Shown here: positions 26,681-35,323 of the stretch, piece after piece
Numbering within the stretch: position 1 is the stretch's first letter
How the letters are laid out: each line of letters starts with the position of its first letter
Origin: CAXSBA01 sp965277105
GTDB taxonomy: Bacteria; Spirochaetota; UBA12135; COTS27; CAXSBA01
Reading direction: 5' to 3'
DNA: 64,000 nt
Assembly: GCA_965277105.1 (NCBI GenBank)
Contig: OZ255710.1
Location: 1,302,001 to 1,366,000 of the forward strand
Position numbers and translations under genes: made by a program
Notes under the pieces: model-generated
Told to the model about the DNA's origin: nothing
Seen by the model: the letters and a program-made list of their open reading frames with translations, nothing else
The model's database searches: none

Positions 26681-27685
26681 ATGAAAATATACTACGACGA
26701 CGATGCTGATTTAAAATACTACCAAGACAAGAAAATAGCGATTATTGGTTATGGTTCCCAAGGGCATGCTCACGCTCTTAACTTAAAAGAAAGTGGAATA
26801 GATGTAATCGTGGCCCAAAGAGCAGGAGGAAGAAACTACGAGCTTTGCCAAGAAGACGGATTTACCCCTTACAGTGTTGAAGATGCTGTCAAACAAGCAG
26901 ATATTATTCATATTCTTTTGCCCGATGAAATTCAAAAAAAAGTCTACCAAGAAAACATTAGCCCTCATCTACGAGCAGGACAGGCTCTCGTTTTTTCTCA
27001 TGGGTTTAATATCCATTATAACTTCATAAACCCAGCTAAAGACATTGATGTTTATATGGTAGCCCCCAAAGGCCCAGGCCATACCGTTAGACGAGAATAC
27101 GTGGCGGGCAGTGGAGTCCCTTGTTTGATAGCTATTTATAATGACGCTACTGGCAACAGTAAAAACCTAGCTCTAGCTCATGCTAAAGGAATTGGTGGAA
27201 CTAGAGTGGGAGTACTAGAAACTACTTTTAAAGAAGAAACCGAAACCGATTTATTTGGGGAGCAAAGCGTTTTATGCGGGGGGCTAATTCATCTTATTTT
27301 AGCAGGATTTGAAACTCTAGTAGAAGCTGGTTATTCTAAAGAGATGGCTTATTTCGAATGCCTCCATGAAATGAAACTTATCGTTGATTTGATTTACGAA
27401 GGGGGGATTCATAACATGCGTTACTCTATATCAGAAACTGCTGAATTTGGCGACTATGAAACTGGTCCTAAGATTATTACCGACAAAACCAAGGCCAGTA
27501 TGAAAGAAGTTTTACAGCGTATTCAAAATGGAAGTTTTGCTAAAAAATTCATTACCGAAGCAGAAAACGGCAAACCAACCATGAAAGCAATTCGGAAAAA
27601 AATGAAAAATCACGATATTGAAATAGTGGGAGAAAACTTAAGGAAGATGATGAAAAACCTTTTTAAGAAAAAAACCGTTCGTTAA
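26681..27685 (+). CDS. ilvC: Ketol-acid reductoisomerase (class I)
   Basis: About 334 residues. I start at the ATG at 26681 (MKIYYDDDADLKYYQDKK), the standard family N-terminus, rather than 10 codons upstream. The NADPH-binding motif is IAIIGYGSQGHAHALNLKESG. The catalytic helices include DLFGEQSVLCGGLIHLI and SISETAEFGDY. The 334-residue length identifies the short class I. It converts acetolactate and acetohydroxybutyrate to dihydroxy acids for valine, leucine and isoleucine. ilvBN and ilvD are not adjacent; cimA at 50209 may feed the isoleucine branch. Confidence 0.97.
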   Translation: MKIYYDDDADLKYYQDKKIAIIGYGSQGHAHALNLKESGIDVIVAQRAGGRNYELCQEDGFTPYSVEDAVKQADIIHILLPDEIQKKVYQENISPHLRAGQALVFSHGFNIHYNFINPAKDIDVYMVAPKGPGHTVRREYVAGSGVPCLIAIYNDATGNSKNLALAHAKGIGGTRVGVLETTFKEETETDLFGEQSVLCGGLIHLILAGFETLVEAGYSKEMAYFECLHEMKLIVDLIYEGGIHNMRYSISETAEFGDYETGPKIITDKTKASMKEVLQRIQNGSFAKKFITEAENGKPTMKAIRKKMKNHDIEIVGENLRKMMKNLFKKKTVR

Positions 27686-27707
27686 TTTTTCCTAAAGGAT
27701 AAATGGT

Positions 27708-29303
27708 ATTTCTTTTTTAAAGAATATTTCTAAATTAGCTTTTTTTACTATCCTCTCACGGATTACCGGGCAAGTTAGGACCATTTTAATTGCTTCTTTT
27801 CTAGGGATATCTTCTTTAGCGGATAGCTTTTATCTAGCTTTTAAAATCCCTAACTTGCTGAGAAGATTTTTCGCCGAAGGAGCGATGAATTCGGTTTTCA
27901 TTCCAATTTTTAATACCTTAAAAACTCAAGAAGAGCGGAGTAGTTTTTTTAATTTCATCTTTTTTAGCTTCTTTACTTTTCTTACTTTACTAACTTTTTT
28001 CATTTATTTTTGGGGAGCGGATCTTATAGTTAATTTTTTTTTCATTCTTAATGCTGGAGAAGACAATGAAAGAGTTAAAGATCATACTAGTTTACTCATA
28101 AAAATTCTCTTCCCTTACATTCTACTTATTTCGCTTACTTCTATTGGGCATGGGGTGTTAAACTCTTTCCAGAAATTCACTGCCACTGCTTGGGCTCCCG
28201 TTTTGTTTAATGTCGTGATTATCGCTGGGATGGGATTAGTTGTTTTAAACATAATCCCCGAAAAAAATATTACCGTTATTATTTCTTTATTCGTTCTCGC
28301 AGGAGGTGGAGTCAATCTAGCTTTAGCTCTTTTTCATCTCCACAACTCAGGCTTTAAACTCACTATTTTCTCCTCATTCCTTAAAGAAAAAATAGGGAGA
28401 TTTTATCAGTTACTAGGACCGGTAATGTTATCTTCAGGGATTTATCAGTTAAATGTTTTTTTAGTTGATCCCATAGCAGTATCTTTAGGGGTTGGCAGTG
28501 TGGCGATTTTGTTTTACTGCACTCGCCTAGTAGAAATGCCCCTAGGAATTTTTGGGGTTTCGATAACCACGGCTTCGCTTCCGATATTAAGCAAATTAAT
28601 GAAAAGTAACCAGCTACTAGAAATGAAAAAAGTAACCCTACGCTCACTTAATTTAGTTTTTTTATTATTTATTCCAGTTATTATTATCCTTTTTTTTTAT
28701 TATCCTAAAATTATTTCTCTTATTTTCGAATGGGGAAGTTTTAAAAGTAATGAAACCGCTTTAACCTCTGAGGTTTTTTTTTATTATATTTTCTCCTTGC
28801 TAGCTATCCCCTTGTATCGCATTTTATTTAACTTATTTTATGCCCTCCAAGATACCAAGACCCCGCTTAAAGCAACTTTTTGGTCGCTTATTGTTAACCT
28901 AACCCTTATCCTTGTTTTGATGATTTTCCAAAAAACAACTTCGATTATTGCTATTGCTTTTACGATAACCAGCTATTTTTTACTTTTTTTTTTAATCTTT
29001 AGTTTTCCGCGAGATTTAAAATTTAATTTTTTTCAAGAGATATTAAAATTATTAATGAAATGGAGTAAGATTATTGTTTTCCCATTAATCATAATTTTTT
29101 TTTTAAAAAAATTATTAGAACCTTTCTGGTTAGTGGTTTTTCAAAACACTACTCGTTTCTGGAGTGAGAAATTATTTATCACTATTGAGCTAACTATCTT
29201 TACTAGTTTTTTCCTTTTCCTCTATGGCATTAGTTTAATTATCATTAAAGAAGAAGAAACTCATCGCTTCTTTTTTCAAAAAAAAGAGAAAGGGGAAACC
29301 TAG
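27708..29303 (+). CDS. murJ: Lipid II flippase MurJ
   Basis: The frame continues upstream of the first in-frame ATG (27855), giving ISFLKNISKLAFFTILSRITGQVRTILIASFLG, the normal MurJ N-terminus. The only well-spaced start is an ATT at 27708, eight bases after an AGGA (27696-27699), giving 531 residues, normal for the family with 14 spans. The ATG at 27703 is one base out of frame: a single extra T in the T-run at 27713-27718 would join it. RRFFAEGAMNSVFIPIF is the MviN signature. It flips lipid II across the inner membrane. Confidence 0.88.
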   Translation: MSFLKNISKLAFFTILSRITGQVRTILIASFLGISSLADSFYLAFKIPNLLRRFFAEGAMNSVFIPIFNTLKTQEERSSFFNFIFFSFFTFLTLLTFFIYFWGADLIVNFFFILNAGEDNERVKDHTSLLIKILFPYILLISLTSIGHGVLNSFQKFTATAWAPVLFNVVIIAGMGLVVLNIIPEKNITVIISLFVLAGGGVNLALALFHLHNSGFKLTIFSSFLKEKIGRFYQLLGPVMLSSGIYQLNVFLVDPIAVSLGVGSVAILFYCTRLVEMPLGIFGVSITTASLPILSKLMKSNQLLEMKKVTLRSLNLVFLLFIPVIIILFFYYPKIISLIFEWGSFKSNETALTSEVFFYYIFSLLAIPLYRILFNLFYALQDTKTPLKATFWSLIVNLTLILVLMIFQKTTSIIAIAFTITSYFLLFFLIFSFPRDLKFNFFQEILKLLMKWSKIIVFPLIIIFFLKKLLEPFWLVVFQNTTRFWSEKLFITIELTIFTSFFLFLYGISLIIIKEEETHRFFFQKKEKGET

Positions 29304-29314
29304 CTCAACTAAAC

Positions 29315-31129
29315 TTACTCTTTAATGATTTTTCCAGTTTTATCTAAAAGATAATTTCCTTTTTTAGGAAGATGGATAACTAGAGGATTTTCCCATTGGA
29401 ATTGATAACCAAAGAGTTTTTCGAAAATGGAAAAATTTTCATCATGATAATTCTTTTTCTTTAAAGGCGTTAAAATATATCCTTTATTATCAATGGTTAA
29501 TTCGCTTATTTTTAAGGTTGCTTCTGGATGACCTTGAATAATAAGACTTGATTTTTTTTTTAAAACAAGTTTGTCAATACTCACCAAAGGCAAGTTAACT
29601 ATAAGAATACTCTGGGGATAAAAAAGAGAATTTTTTATAAAAGAGGTAGCCCCGCTAAAAACACGGCAATAAGGATGGAGATAAACTTTTACTTCATCAC
29701 TAATAAAAATATCTTTTAGAAAAAAAATATTTTTATTAGTAAGAATTTTATTACTGGCTTCTTTTGCTATTAAATTGCGATTATTGCGAAAGTCAATTTC
29801 TTCTGCCTGCAAAGCGGTATAAGCTTTTTCTTGAGGGTTGGCAATTAAAGTTATGAGCTTATTTTTCACCGGGGTAAAAGCATAACTCCTTGGATAAGCA
29901 AGGGTAGTGATTTTTTCTGGTTCAGGGAATTCCTTAATAACATCTTGCATCAAGCTTTCTTGCCGGTTAGGAGATGAAAAAGTTTTATTATCTTTTTGAA
30001 ATTTAGGGTTAATGAATCCTTTAATTAATCCTTTTTTATCACTAAGAATTTTTTGATAAACTTGATAATCCAACCAAAACATATTGGTATTACCTAAATA
30101 ATTTTCGCTTTCTTGATTAGTTTTTTCTTCTTCAATCAAGTTATATTCTAAGTTAAAAATTTTTTCTTTTTCTTGAACGATAAGCCCTATTTTTTCATTA
30201 TTACTACGAACCACCCCCAACCAAGCAACGTGACTTTTTTCCTTCAACAAAACACCTAATGATGATAAAAAAACATTCACCACTTGAATATTAGTGTCCT
30301 GCATAAAAAATAAATACTTATAATTTTTTAATTTTTTTTGAATAACTTTATCATTATAAATAAGGGAATGAATCGCCCCATGCCCTCCGGGCTTTAAAAC
30401 TAGTTGATATTCTTCAGCAAAAGCAAAATCCCCTTTTAAATTAGCAAAGCAAGGAACAGATTTTTGCTTTAAAAAAATGATTTGACTTTTTTTTAACCCA
30501 TTATATTTTTTCCGCTCTAGCTCCAATAAAGTTTCTGCATAGGTTTGTTCCGAAACCATAACAATTAAAGGGATAGCTATTTTCTTATTTTTTTTTTGGA
30601 AGTAAACCAGTTCCAAACTTTTAATCATTTGACAATAATAATCCAAATAATAGGCAGAATAAATTTGATGGGTTTTAAGTTTTAATTTAATGTCCGTAAA
30701 TCCTAATCGTTCACCGACTCCCCCGGCAATAAGGGTAATAACGACTTTATCTAAATGATTAATCGCTACTTCCTCTAACTGAATAAAGTTTTTATTCAGC
30801 TCTTTTAATTCAATAGAAGATTTTGGTGAAGAAAAATTTTGCAGTTTTTTTAACTTCTTTTGTAGTGAATGATTTTGATAAAGTTTTTTAGTGCTCAAAG
30901 CATAATTTTCTAGACCTTCTGAGATGGCATTATTGAGCTGAAATATTTTCTTTAAAAGGATAATTTTTTTTTCATCATTAACCCTAGGAGGGTCCCAATT
31001 TTCAATTAAAGAAAAAAAAATAGGGTCTTTATTAACTAACTTTTTTAAAAATGAAAAAAACTTTTTATTTTCATTAGCATCGAGATAATGATGTTCGTCT
31101 AAAATTTTTTGAATCGCACGAGGTAACAA
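29315..31129 (-). CDS. UDP-sugar pyrophosphorylase (USP-like)
   Basis: 604 residues, TTG start. The nucleotide-binding loop is LIAGGVGERLGFTDIK (about 132-147); VLKPGGHGAIHSLIYND, LFFMQDTNIQV, GFINPKFQKD and RQESLMQDVIKEFP follow in the order I know from plant and protist UDP-sugar pyrophosphorylases rather than from bacterial GalU or GlmU. Those enzymes make UDP-sugars from UTP and several sugar 1-phosphates with broad specificity. The C-terminal 150 residues look like a beta-rich helix (IFISDEVKVYLHPYCRVFSGAT). It ends the reverse run that starts with the phosphatase at 33339. Confidence 0.8.
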   Translation of the reverse strand: MLPRAIQKILDEHHYLDANENKKFFSFLKKLVNKDPIFFSLIENWDPPRVNDEKKIILLKKIFQLNNAISEGLENYALSTKKLYQNHSLQKKLKKLQNFSSPKSSIELKELNKNFIQLEEVAINHLDKVVITLIAGGVGERLGFTDIKLKLKTHQIYSAYYLDYYCQMIKSLELVYFQKKNKKIAIPLIVMVSEQTYAETLLELERKKYNGLKKSQIIFLKQKSVPCFANLKGDFAFAEEYQLVLKPGGHGAIHSLIYNDKVIQKKLKNYKYLFFMQDTNIQVVNVFLSSLGVLLKEKSHVAWLGVVRSNNEKIGLIVQEKEKIFNLEYNLIEEEKTNQESENYLGNTNMFWLDYQVYQKILSDKKGLIKGFINPKFQKDNKTFSSPNRQESLMQDVIKEFPEPEKITTLAYPRSYAFTPVKNKLITLIANPQEKAYTALQAEEIDFRNNRNLIAKEASNKILTNKNIFFLKDIFISDEVKVYLHPYCRVFSGATSFIKNSLFYPQSILIVNLPLVSIDKLVLKKKSSLIIQGHPEATLKISELTIDNKGYILTPLKKKNYHDENFSIFEKLFGYQFQWENPLVIHLPKKGNYLLDKTGKIIKE

Positions 31130-31143
31130 TGTGCTTTAATTTT

Positions 31144-31734
31144 TCACTCTAAGAGAAGATTAACGTTAATTTCTTCTTTATCATTCACGGAAAACAGGCG
31201 GCAACTTTCAACCTTACTAGCTCCATAATTGTCAACTAATTTTCGATCTTCTTGGTAGTAAATTTGAGTTATTAAATCTTTATAATCTTGATGCATTATT
31301 TTAAAGTGATAATGCCGGATTGGACGACCGCCATACTTGCCGGGGAGAATGGTTTTGAAAGAAAAATTCCCTTCTTTATCAGTGATAGCTTTGCCACGAA
31401 ATTTCACTTCTTCTTCTTTATAATTTTTATAGTCTCCATTATTTTCTGGCCAATAATTTCCCTCAGCATCGGAATGCCAAATATCAACTACGACTTCAGC
31501 AATTGGGGTTAAGGTATTATAATCAAAGACTTTCCCTTTAATAACAATCTCTTGCCCTTTTAACTTAGGCTCCAAAAGGTCCACTTTTTCAGGGATATTG
31601 GCAATATAGTAAGGGCCTAAATAATCAGCAGTAGTAGCGCCACATTCTTTTAAAATTTTTGAAGTGGTGCTATTATTACTATTATTAAATAGGCAAGCAA
31701 TAAAAATGGGAATAATAACGATTAACTTAAACAT
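31144..31734 (-). CDS. Intradiol ring-cleavage dioxygenase-like lipoprotein
   Basis: About 196 residues from the ATG at 31734, chosen because a GGGA lies nine bases before it and because it makes a clean lipoprotein signal (MFKLIVIIPIFIACLFNN). The mature part has GPYYIANIP, a transthyretin-like beta-sandwich (IVIKGKVFDYNTLTPIAEVVVDIWHSDAEGNY) and GRPIRHYHFKI, matching the Tyr/His-x-His non-haem iron ligands of protocatechuate and catechol dioxygenases. A surface-anchored enzyme is unusual for classical intradiol dioxygenases, but a secreted subgroup exists. No aromatic-degradation gene is near. Confidence 0.78.
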   Translation of the reverse strand: MFKLIVIIPIFIACLFNNSNNSTTSKILKECGATTADYLGPYYIANIPEKVDLLEPKLKGQEIVIKGKVFDYNTLTPIAEVVVDIWHSDAEGNYWPENNGDYKNYKEEEVKFRGKAITDKEGNFSFKTILPGKYGGRPIRHYHFKIMHQDYKDLITQIYYQEDRKLVDNYGASKVESCRLFSVNDKEEINVNLLLE

Positions 31735-31780
31735 CCTAGCTTTTCCCATTTTTTGCAAGAGAGTTAATATCAAAATATAA

Positions 31781-32515
31781 TTAAATTTCAAAAAAAGTTC
31801 CTACGAAATAAGCAACAATAGCCGCTACTCCCCCCACAATAAAAGTCTCTAAAACTGAGCGAAGAAAATCAATTTTAGTTATTTTCCAACGGAGTAACCC
31901 TAATAAAATAAGGGCAAAACTCGTGCTTAATACAGCAATAAAAAAAGCATTATCTGGTTTAAAAAAATAAGGAGAAATAGGAATAATCCCAAAAACCGAA
32001 AAAGCAATAAAGGTAATCAGCCCATTTAAAAAGGGTTTGTTGTTCTCACTATTAGCCATCTCCAATTCATAATCCATCATAAAACTTACCCAAAATTTTT
32101 TGTTTTTTTTATAAAGCTCAACCATAGCTTCAGCGTCTTCTTCGTTATAGCCTTTTCCCATTAAAATCTGTTTAGTCTCTAAAGCTTCCCCTTCGGGGTT
32201 CTCATTTATTTCTCTTTCTTCTATCTTTTTGTTTTTTAAATAAACATCCCTTTCCGCCCTTAAAGATAAAAAATTGCCTAAACCCATAGAAAAACCGTCA
32301 GCCAACAAATTAGCCAAACCAAATAATAAAACTATTGAGTACGATAAGGAAGAATCAATTACTCCAGCGGCACCGGTAAAACCAGCGACTACCGCAAAGG
32401 TGGTAATAATGCCATCCATCCCACCATAGACAATGTTTTCTAAATACTCTCCTAAAAAAGTAAAATGGTGCTCTTTATGAAGATGCTCTTTTAAATCAAT
32501 TTTCTTTTTTCCCAA
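31781..32515 (-). CDS. VIT1/CCC1-family metal transporter
   Basis: 244 residues with about five membrane spans. GMDGIITTFAVVAGFTGA, NLLADGFSMGLGNFLSLRAERDVYLKN and the cytoplasmic acidic loop ETKQILMGKGYNEEDAEAMVELYKK correspond to the family core and metal-binding helices. Members export or sequester Fe(II)/Mn(II). It sits 2 bases after the inositol-phosphatase-family gene. Confidence 0.92.
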   Translation of the reverse strand: MGKKKIDLKEHLHKEHHFTFLGEYLENIVYGGMDGIITTFAVVAGFTGAAGVIDSSLSYSIVLLFGLANLLADGFSMGLGNFLSLRAERDVYLKNKKIEEREINENPEGEALETKQILMGKGYNEEDAEAMVELYKKNKKFWVSFMMDYELEMANSENNKPFLNGLITFIAFSVFGIIPISPYFFKPDNAFFIAVLSTSFALILLGLLRWKITKIDFLRSVLETFIVGGVAAIVAYFVGTFFEI

Positions 32516-32517
32516 AA

Positions 32518-33339
32518 TTATCGCCTCAATTTTTTATAAGCAGTGCTGATTTCTTTTAACACGTTGGAGCTATAAGCAACCAGACAACCATTATTAATTT
32601 TAAAGTTATCGCTAGTGTAAGTTATTGCCTCACCATCTAAATCGCAGAGCACTCCTTTTGCTTCTTCTAAAATCAAAGCAGGAGGAGCTAAATCCCAAAT
32701 GCCTAATTTCGAAGAGGTATTAATATAAATATTCCCTTTTCCCTCAGCAATCTCGGATATTTTTATGCCAATACTTCCTTTTTTAATAAACTCCTCCACC
32801 CCCAATTTTTCAGAGACTTGCTTTTCTAAAGCATTAAAATGATTACGGCTCACATACATAATTTTTTTTTTCACTGCCGTACTATTAATTCTCATAGTAA
32901 TTTTTTCACCGTTACTTTCTTCACTAAATCCTATTAGCTTATATGCTCCCCCTCCTTTGAAAGCGTAATAAAAAATCTCAGTTAGGGGCAGATAAATAAT
33001 TGAAAAAATAATTACTTTTTTTTCCAACAAGGCCAGCATAATAGAAAAATCTCCCGTCTTATTAATGAAATCATTAGTCCCATCAATAGGGTCAATCACC
33101 CAAGTAAAGTCGTCAGTTAGTCGATGATTTTTATTTTCTTCGCTAATTACCTTGTAATTGGGATAATTTTTTTCAAAGAAATTATTTAAAATGCCATTGG
33201 AAATAAAATCAGCTTCGGTTACTTTACTTTTATCTTTTTTAGTTTGCACATCGTAATTTTGGTGATATATTTCGAGTATTGCTTTTCCTGCTTTTGTAAG
33301 TATCTTTAAAATTTCTTTTAAATTTTCACTTTTTAGCAT
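32518..33339 (-). CDS. Inositol monophosphatase-family enzyme (CysQ-like)
   Basis: 273 residues. Metal-binding motif 1 is WVIDPIDGTNDFINKTGDFSIMLAL; motif 2 is GIWDLAPPALILEEAKG; the upstream Glu is in ISEENKNH. The spacing and the FYYAFKGGGAY stretch fit the CysQ (3'-phosphoadenosine 5'-phosphate phosphatase) branch better than SuhB, but inositol or fructose-1,6-bisphosphate activity is not excluded. It is first in a reverse run with the CCC1-type transporter, dioxygenase and UDP-sugar pyrophosphorylase. Confidence 0.85.
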   Translation of the reverse strand: MLKSENLKEILKILTKAGKAILEIYHQNYDVQTKKDKSKVTEADFISNGILNNFFEKNYPNYKVISEENKNHRLTDDFTWVIDPIDGTNDFINKTGDFSIMLALLEKKVIIFSIIYLPLTEIFYYAFKGGGAYKLIGFSEESNGEKITMRINSTAVKKKIMYVSRNHFNALEKQVSEKLGVEEFIKKGSIGIKISEIAEGKGNIYINTSSKLGIWDLAPPALILEEAKGVLCDLDGEAITYTSDNFKINNGCLVAYSSNVLKEISTAYKKLRR

Positions 33340-33423
33340 TTTTTATTATTTAATAATTTACAAATAATTATCCTAATTCTACTATTAAACCAAGTTTAAT
33401 TCGTTATTTAAAATATTTTTTTT

Positions 33424-33452
33424 TTGCTTTTAAGAGCACTTTATGATATAAT
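33424..33452 (+). promoter_or_regulatory. Promoter of the rpsT operon (leaderless start predicted)
   Basis: TTGCTT (33424-33429) and TATAAT (33447-33452) are exactly 17 bases apart, with a TGA-TATAAT extended -10. Transcription would begin six to eight bases after the -10, which is the A of the rpsT ATG at 33459. There is therefore no room for a Shine-Dalgarno site. Confidence 0.7.
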
Positions 33453-33458
33453 TTTCCT

Positions 33459-33737
33459 ATGCCAAATATAGTAGCAAATAAAAAACATTTAAGAAAATCA
33501 AAAAAAAGATTTATAAGGAATAAAGCCATTAAATCTAGAGTTAATAATTTTTACAAAAAAATCATTAACTTTTTTTCCGGAAAGGAAAAAGTTGACAACC
33601 TCGATCAACAGGTATCTCATTTTTACAAAATAGCTGATAAAGCTGCTTTAAAAGGAGTTTTTAAAAAAAACACCATAGCTAGGAAAAAATCAAAGCTAGC
33701 TAAAACAATGTTTTTAGCAAAACAAAAAAAGGATTAA
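33459..33737 (+). CDS. rpsT: 30S ribosomal protein S20
   Basis: 92 residues, very basic, starting MPNIVANKKHLRKSKKRFIRNKAIKSRVNNFYKK with the S20 pattern (N-terminal ANxKSAxKR-like motif and RNKAxKS). The C-terminal half has HFYKIADKAALKGVFKKNTIARKKSKLAK, matching the conserved IDKAAxKGxIHKNxAARKKSRL. S20 binds 16S rRNA early in 30S assembly. The ATG appears to coincide with the transcription start (promoter at 33424-33452). Confidence 0.95.
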   Translation: MPNIVANKKHLRKSKKRFIRNKAIKSRVNNFYKKIINFFSGKEKVDNLDQQVSHFYKIADKAALKGVFKKNTIARKKSKLAKTMFLAKQKKD

Positions 33738-33743
33738 AAAATA

Positions 33744-34019
33744 ATGAACATAAGTAAATTAGGGAATGAAATAATAGAAAATTTAAACATTACCGAAAAG
33801 CAAGATAAAAAACTAGCCAAAGACGTAGTAGAAAGTTTGTTCGATACCATTGTGAAAATTATCAAAAGAGGAGACACCCTGAAAATAAAAGATTTTGGAA
33901 CTTTTAAGGTAAAGGTTTTAAAATCAAGGGTGATTATGGTGCCTTTTACTAAAGAAGAAAAAACCATACCAGAAAGAAAAAAAATAAAATTCTTACCTTC
34001 TAACAAAGTAGAATTATAA
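33744..34019 (+). CDS. HU/IHF-family DNA-binding protein
   Basis: 91 residues with the HU/IHF fold: N-terminal helices (LAKDVVESLFDTIVKIIKRGDTLKIKDFGTFKV), a beta-arm region and ending IPERKKIKFLPSNKVEL. The DNA-arm proline region (about residues 55-75) is shorter and less typical than in HU, and the sequence GDTLKIKDFGTFKVK is IHF-like. It would bend or compact DNA. It starts 6 bases after rpsT and shares its promoter. Confidence 0.88.
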   Translation: MNISKLGNEIIENLNITEKQDKKLAKDVVESLFDTIVKIIKRGDTLKIKDFGTFKVKVLKSRVIMVPFTKEEKTIPERKKIKFLPSNKVEL

Positions 34020-34046
34020 AAAAACTTTTCTATTTCTTATAAAAAG

Positions 34047-34655
34047 GTGGTTTTTAAAATAATTTACTTACTACCTTTATTCTCCACTTTCATTGGTTGG
34101 TTTACCAATTTTTTGGCGATTAAAATGTTGTTTCATCCAAAAAAAAAAGTAAACCTATTTTTTTTCTCTCTTCAAGGGATTTTCCCCAAACGAAAAAAAA
34201 TATTAGCTGAAAAACTAGCTAGTATGGTTTCTGCTAGCTTATTATCCGAAGAAGAAATTAAAAAGAAAATCTTAGAAGGGCACATTAACGATGAGTTTCT
34301 AATCCAAGAAGTGGATAGCCATTTAGATAAATTTTTAAAGGAAAAAATCAACCACAAATTTCCTATGCTTTCTATGTTTATCAATGACGATATTATTAGA
34401 TCTATTAAAGAAATGATTTTAGAGGAATTTACTACAATTCTTCCTGAACTTAAAAAAAAAGTAGTGGATAAAGCTTTTGAAAGAGTGAATGTTAAAGAGA
34501 TGGTTGAAGAAAAGGTGAATAATTTTTCGCTCAATGATTTAGAAAACCTTTTGTTTTCTCTCCTCAAAAAAGAATTCAAGTTCATTGAAATAAGTGGTGG
34601 AGTTTTAGGTTTTTTGATTGGAGTCATGCAGTTAATACTGGTTGAAATTTCTTGA
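34047..34655 (+). CDS. DUF445-family membrane protein
   Basis: 202 residues, GTG start at 34047. The N-terminal span carries the DUF445 hallmark FIGWFTNFLAIKMLFHPKKK, followed by the amphipathic part GIFPKRKKILAEKLASMVSASLLSEEEI and a C-terminal span GGVLGFLIGVMQLILVE. It resembles the short YheB-like proteins; the function is unknown. It is the third gene of the rpsT operon, and its stop overlaps the next start (TTGA). Confidence 0.8.
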   Translation: MVFKIIYLLPLFSTFIGWFTNFLAIKMLFHPKKKVNLFFFSLQGIFPKRKKILAEKLASMVSASLLSEEEIKKKILEGHINDEFLIQEVDSHLDKFLKEKINHKFPMLSMFINDDIIRSIKEMILEEFTTILPELKKKVVDKAFERVNVKEMVEEKVNNFSLNDLENLLFSLLKKEFKFIEISGGVLGFLIGVMQLILVEIS

Positions 34656-35323
34656 AAAAAGTTTTTTTAATACCATTTTTTTTTACTTTCTTTTTTTTTT
34701 TTCAATGTGCTACCGAAAAAAAAATCATTTATTCTAGTAAAGAAATTAGAAAAGCCCTTTCTGCAAAAAAAATTTCAGAAGCAAAAAAACTAGAAAAAGT
34801 TATTTTGGGAGAAAATCGACAAAATCAAAGTTACGCTTTATGGGGATTAGGCAAATACCTGAAATCCTTAAATAAACGTCGTAAAAAAAAACCAGAAGAA
34901 GAAACCTATCTAAAGAACGTTAATGATTTCCTCACACTAGTTTATCAAGAACAAGAAGATTTTAACCTTAAAAACTTAACCCTCTTAGCCTTATACAACA
35001 ATTACCCCTTTTCTAAGCAAGAACTTTTATTTATTTTGGTTAATAATTTACAAGAAGAAACCTCCCAGAACTCCGACGTCATTAATTTTAGTTTAATCCT
35101 AGCGGGTAGATTATATCAAGAAAAAGAATTACTAGAAAGTCAACTAGGAGAACTTTGTTTAAATTTTTTAAGGCAAACTAATACGGCTTATTTTTTCGAA
35201 AATGCTTTAAGGTGCTACCAGCTTAGCCCAATTTTTAATGAAGCGACCCTAGAGGAAATTGCTAACTTAGGCGCTTATCAAAGAATAACTATCAAGAAAT
35301 TACTCAATGAAAAAAATATTTAA
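34652..35323 (+). CDS. Helical-repeat lipoprotein, unknown function
   Basis: 223 residues, TTG start coupled to the previous stop. The signal peptide ends FFFFFQC (lipobox, Cys about 19). The mature part is charged helices with a TPR/HEAT-like rhythm: QSYALWGLGKYLKSLNKRRKK, DFNLKNLTLLALYNNYPFSKQELLFILVNNL, YFFENALRCYQLSPIF. I do not recognise a family. It overlaps the following lipoprotein gene by 17 bases. Confidence 0.65.
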   Translation: MKKVFLIPFFFTFFFFFQCATEKKIIYSSKEIRKALSAKKISEAKKLEKVILGENRQNQSYALWGLGKYLKSLNKRRKKKPEEETYLKNVNDFLTLVYQEQEDFNLKNLTLLALYNNYPFSKQELLFILVNNLQEETSQNSDVINFSLILAGRLYQEKELLESQLGELCLNFLRQTNTAYFFENALRCYQLSPIFNEATLEEIANLGAYQRITIKKLLNEKNI

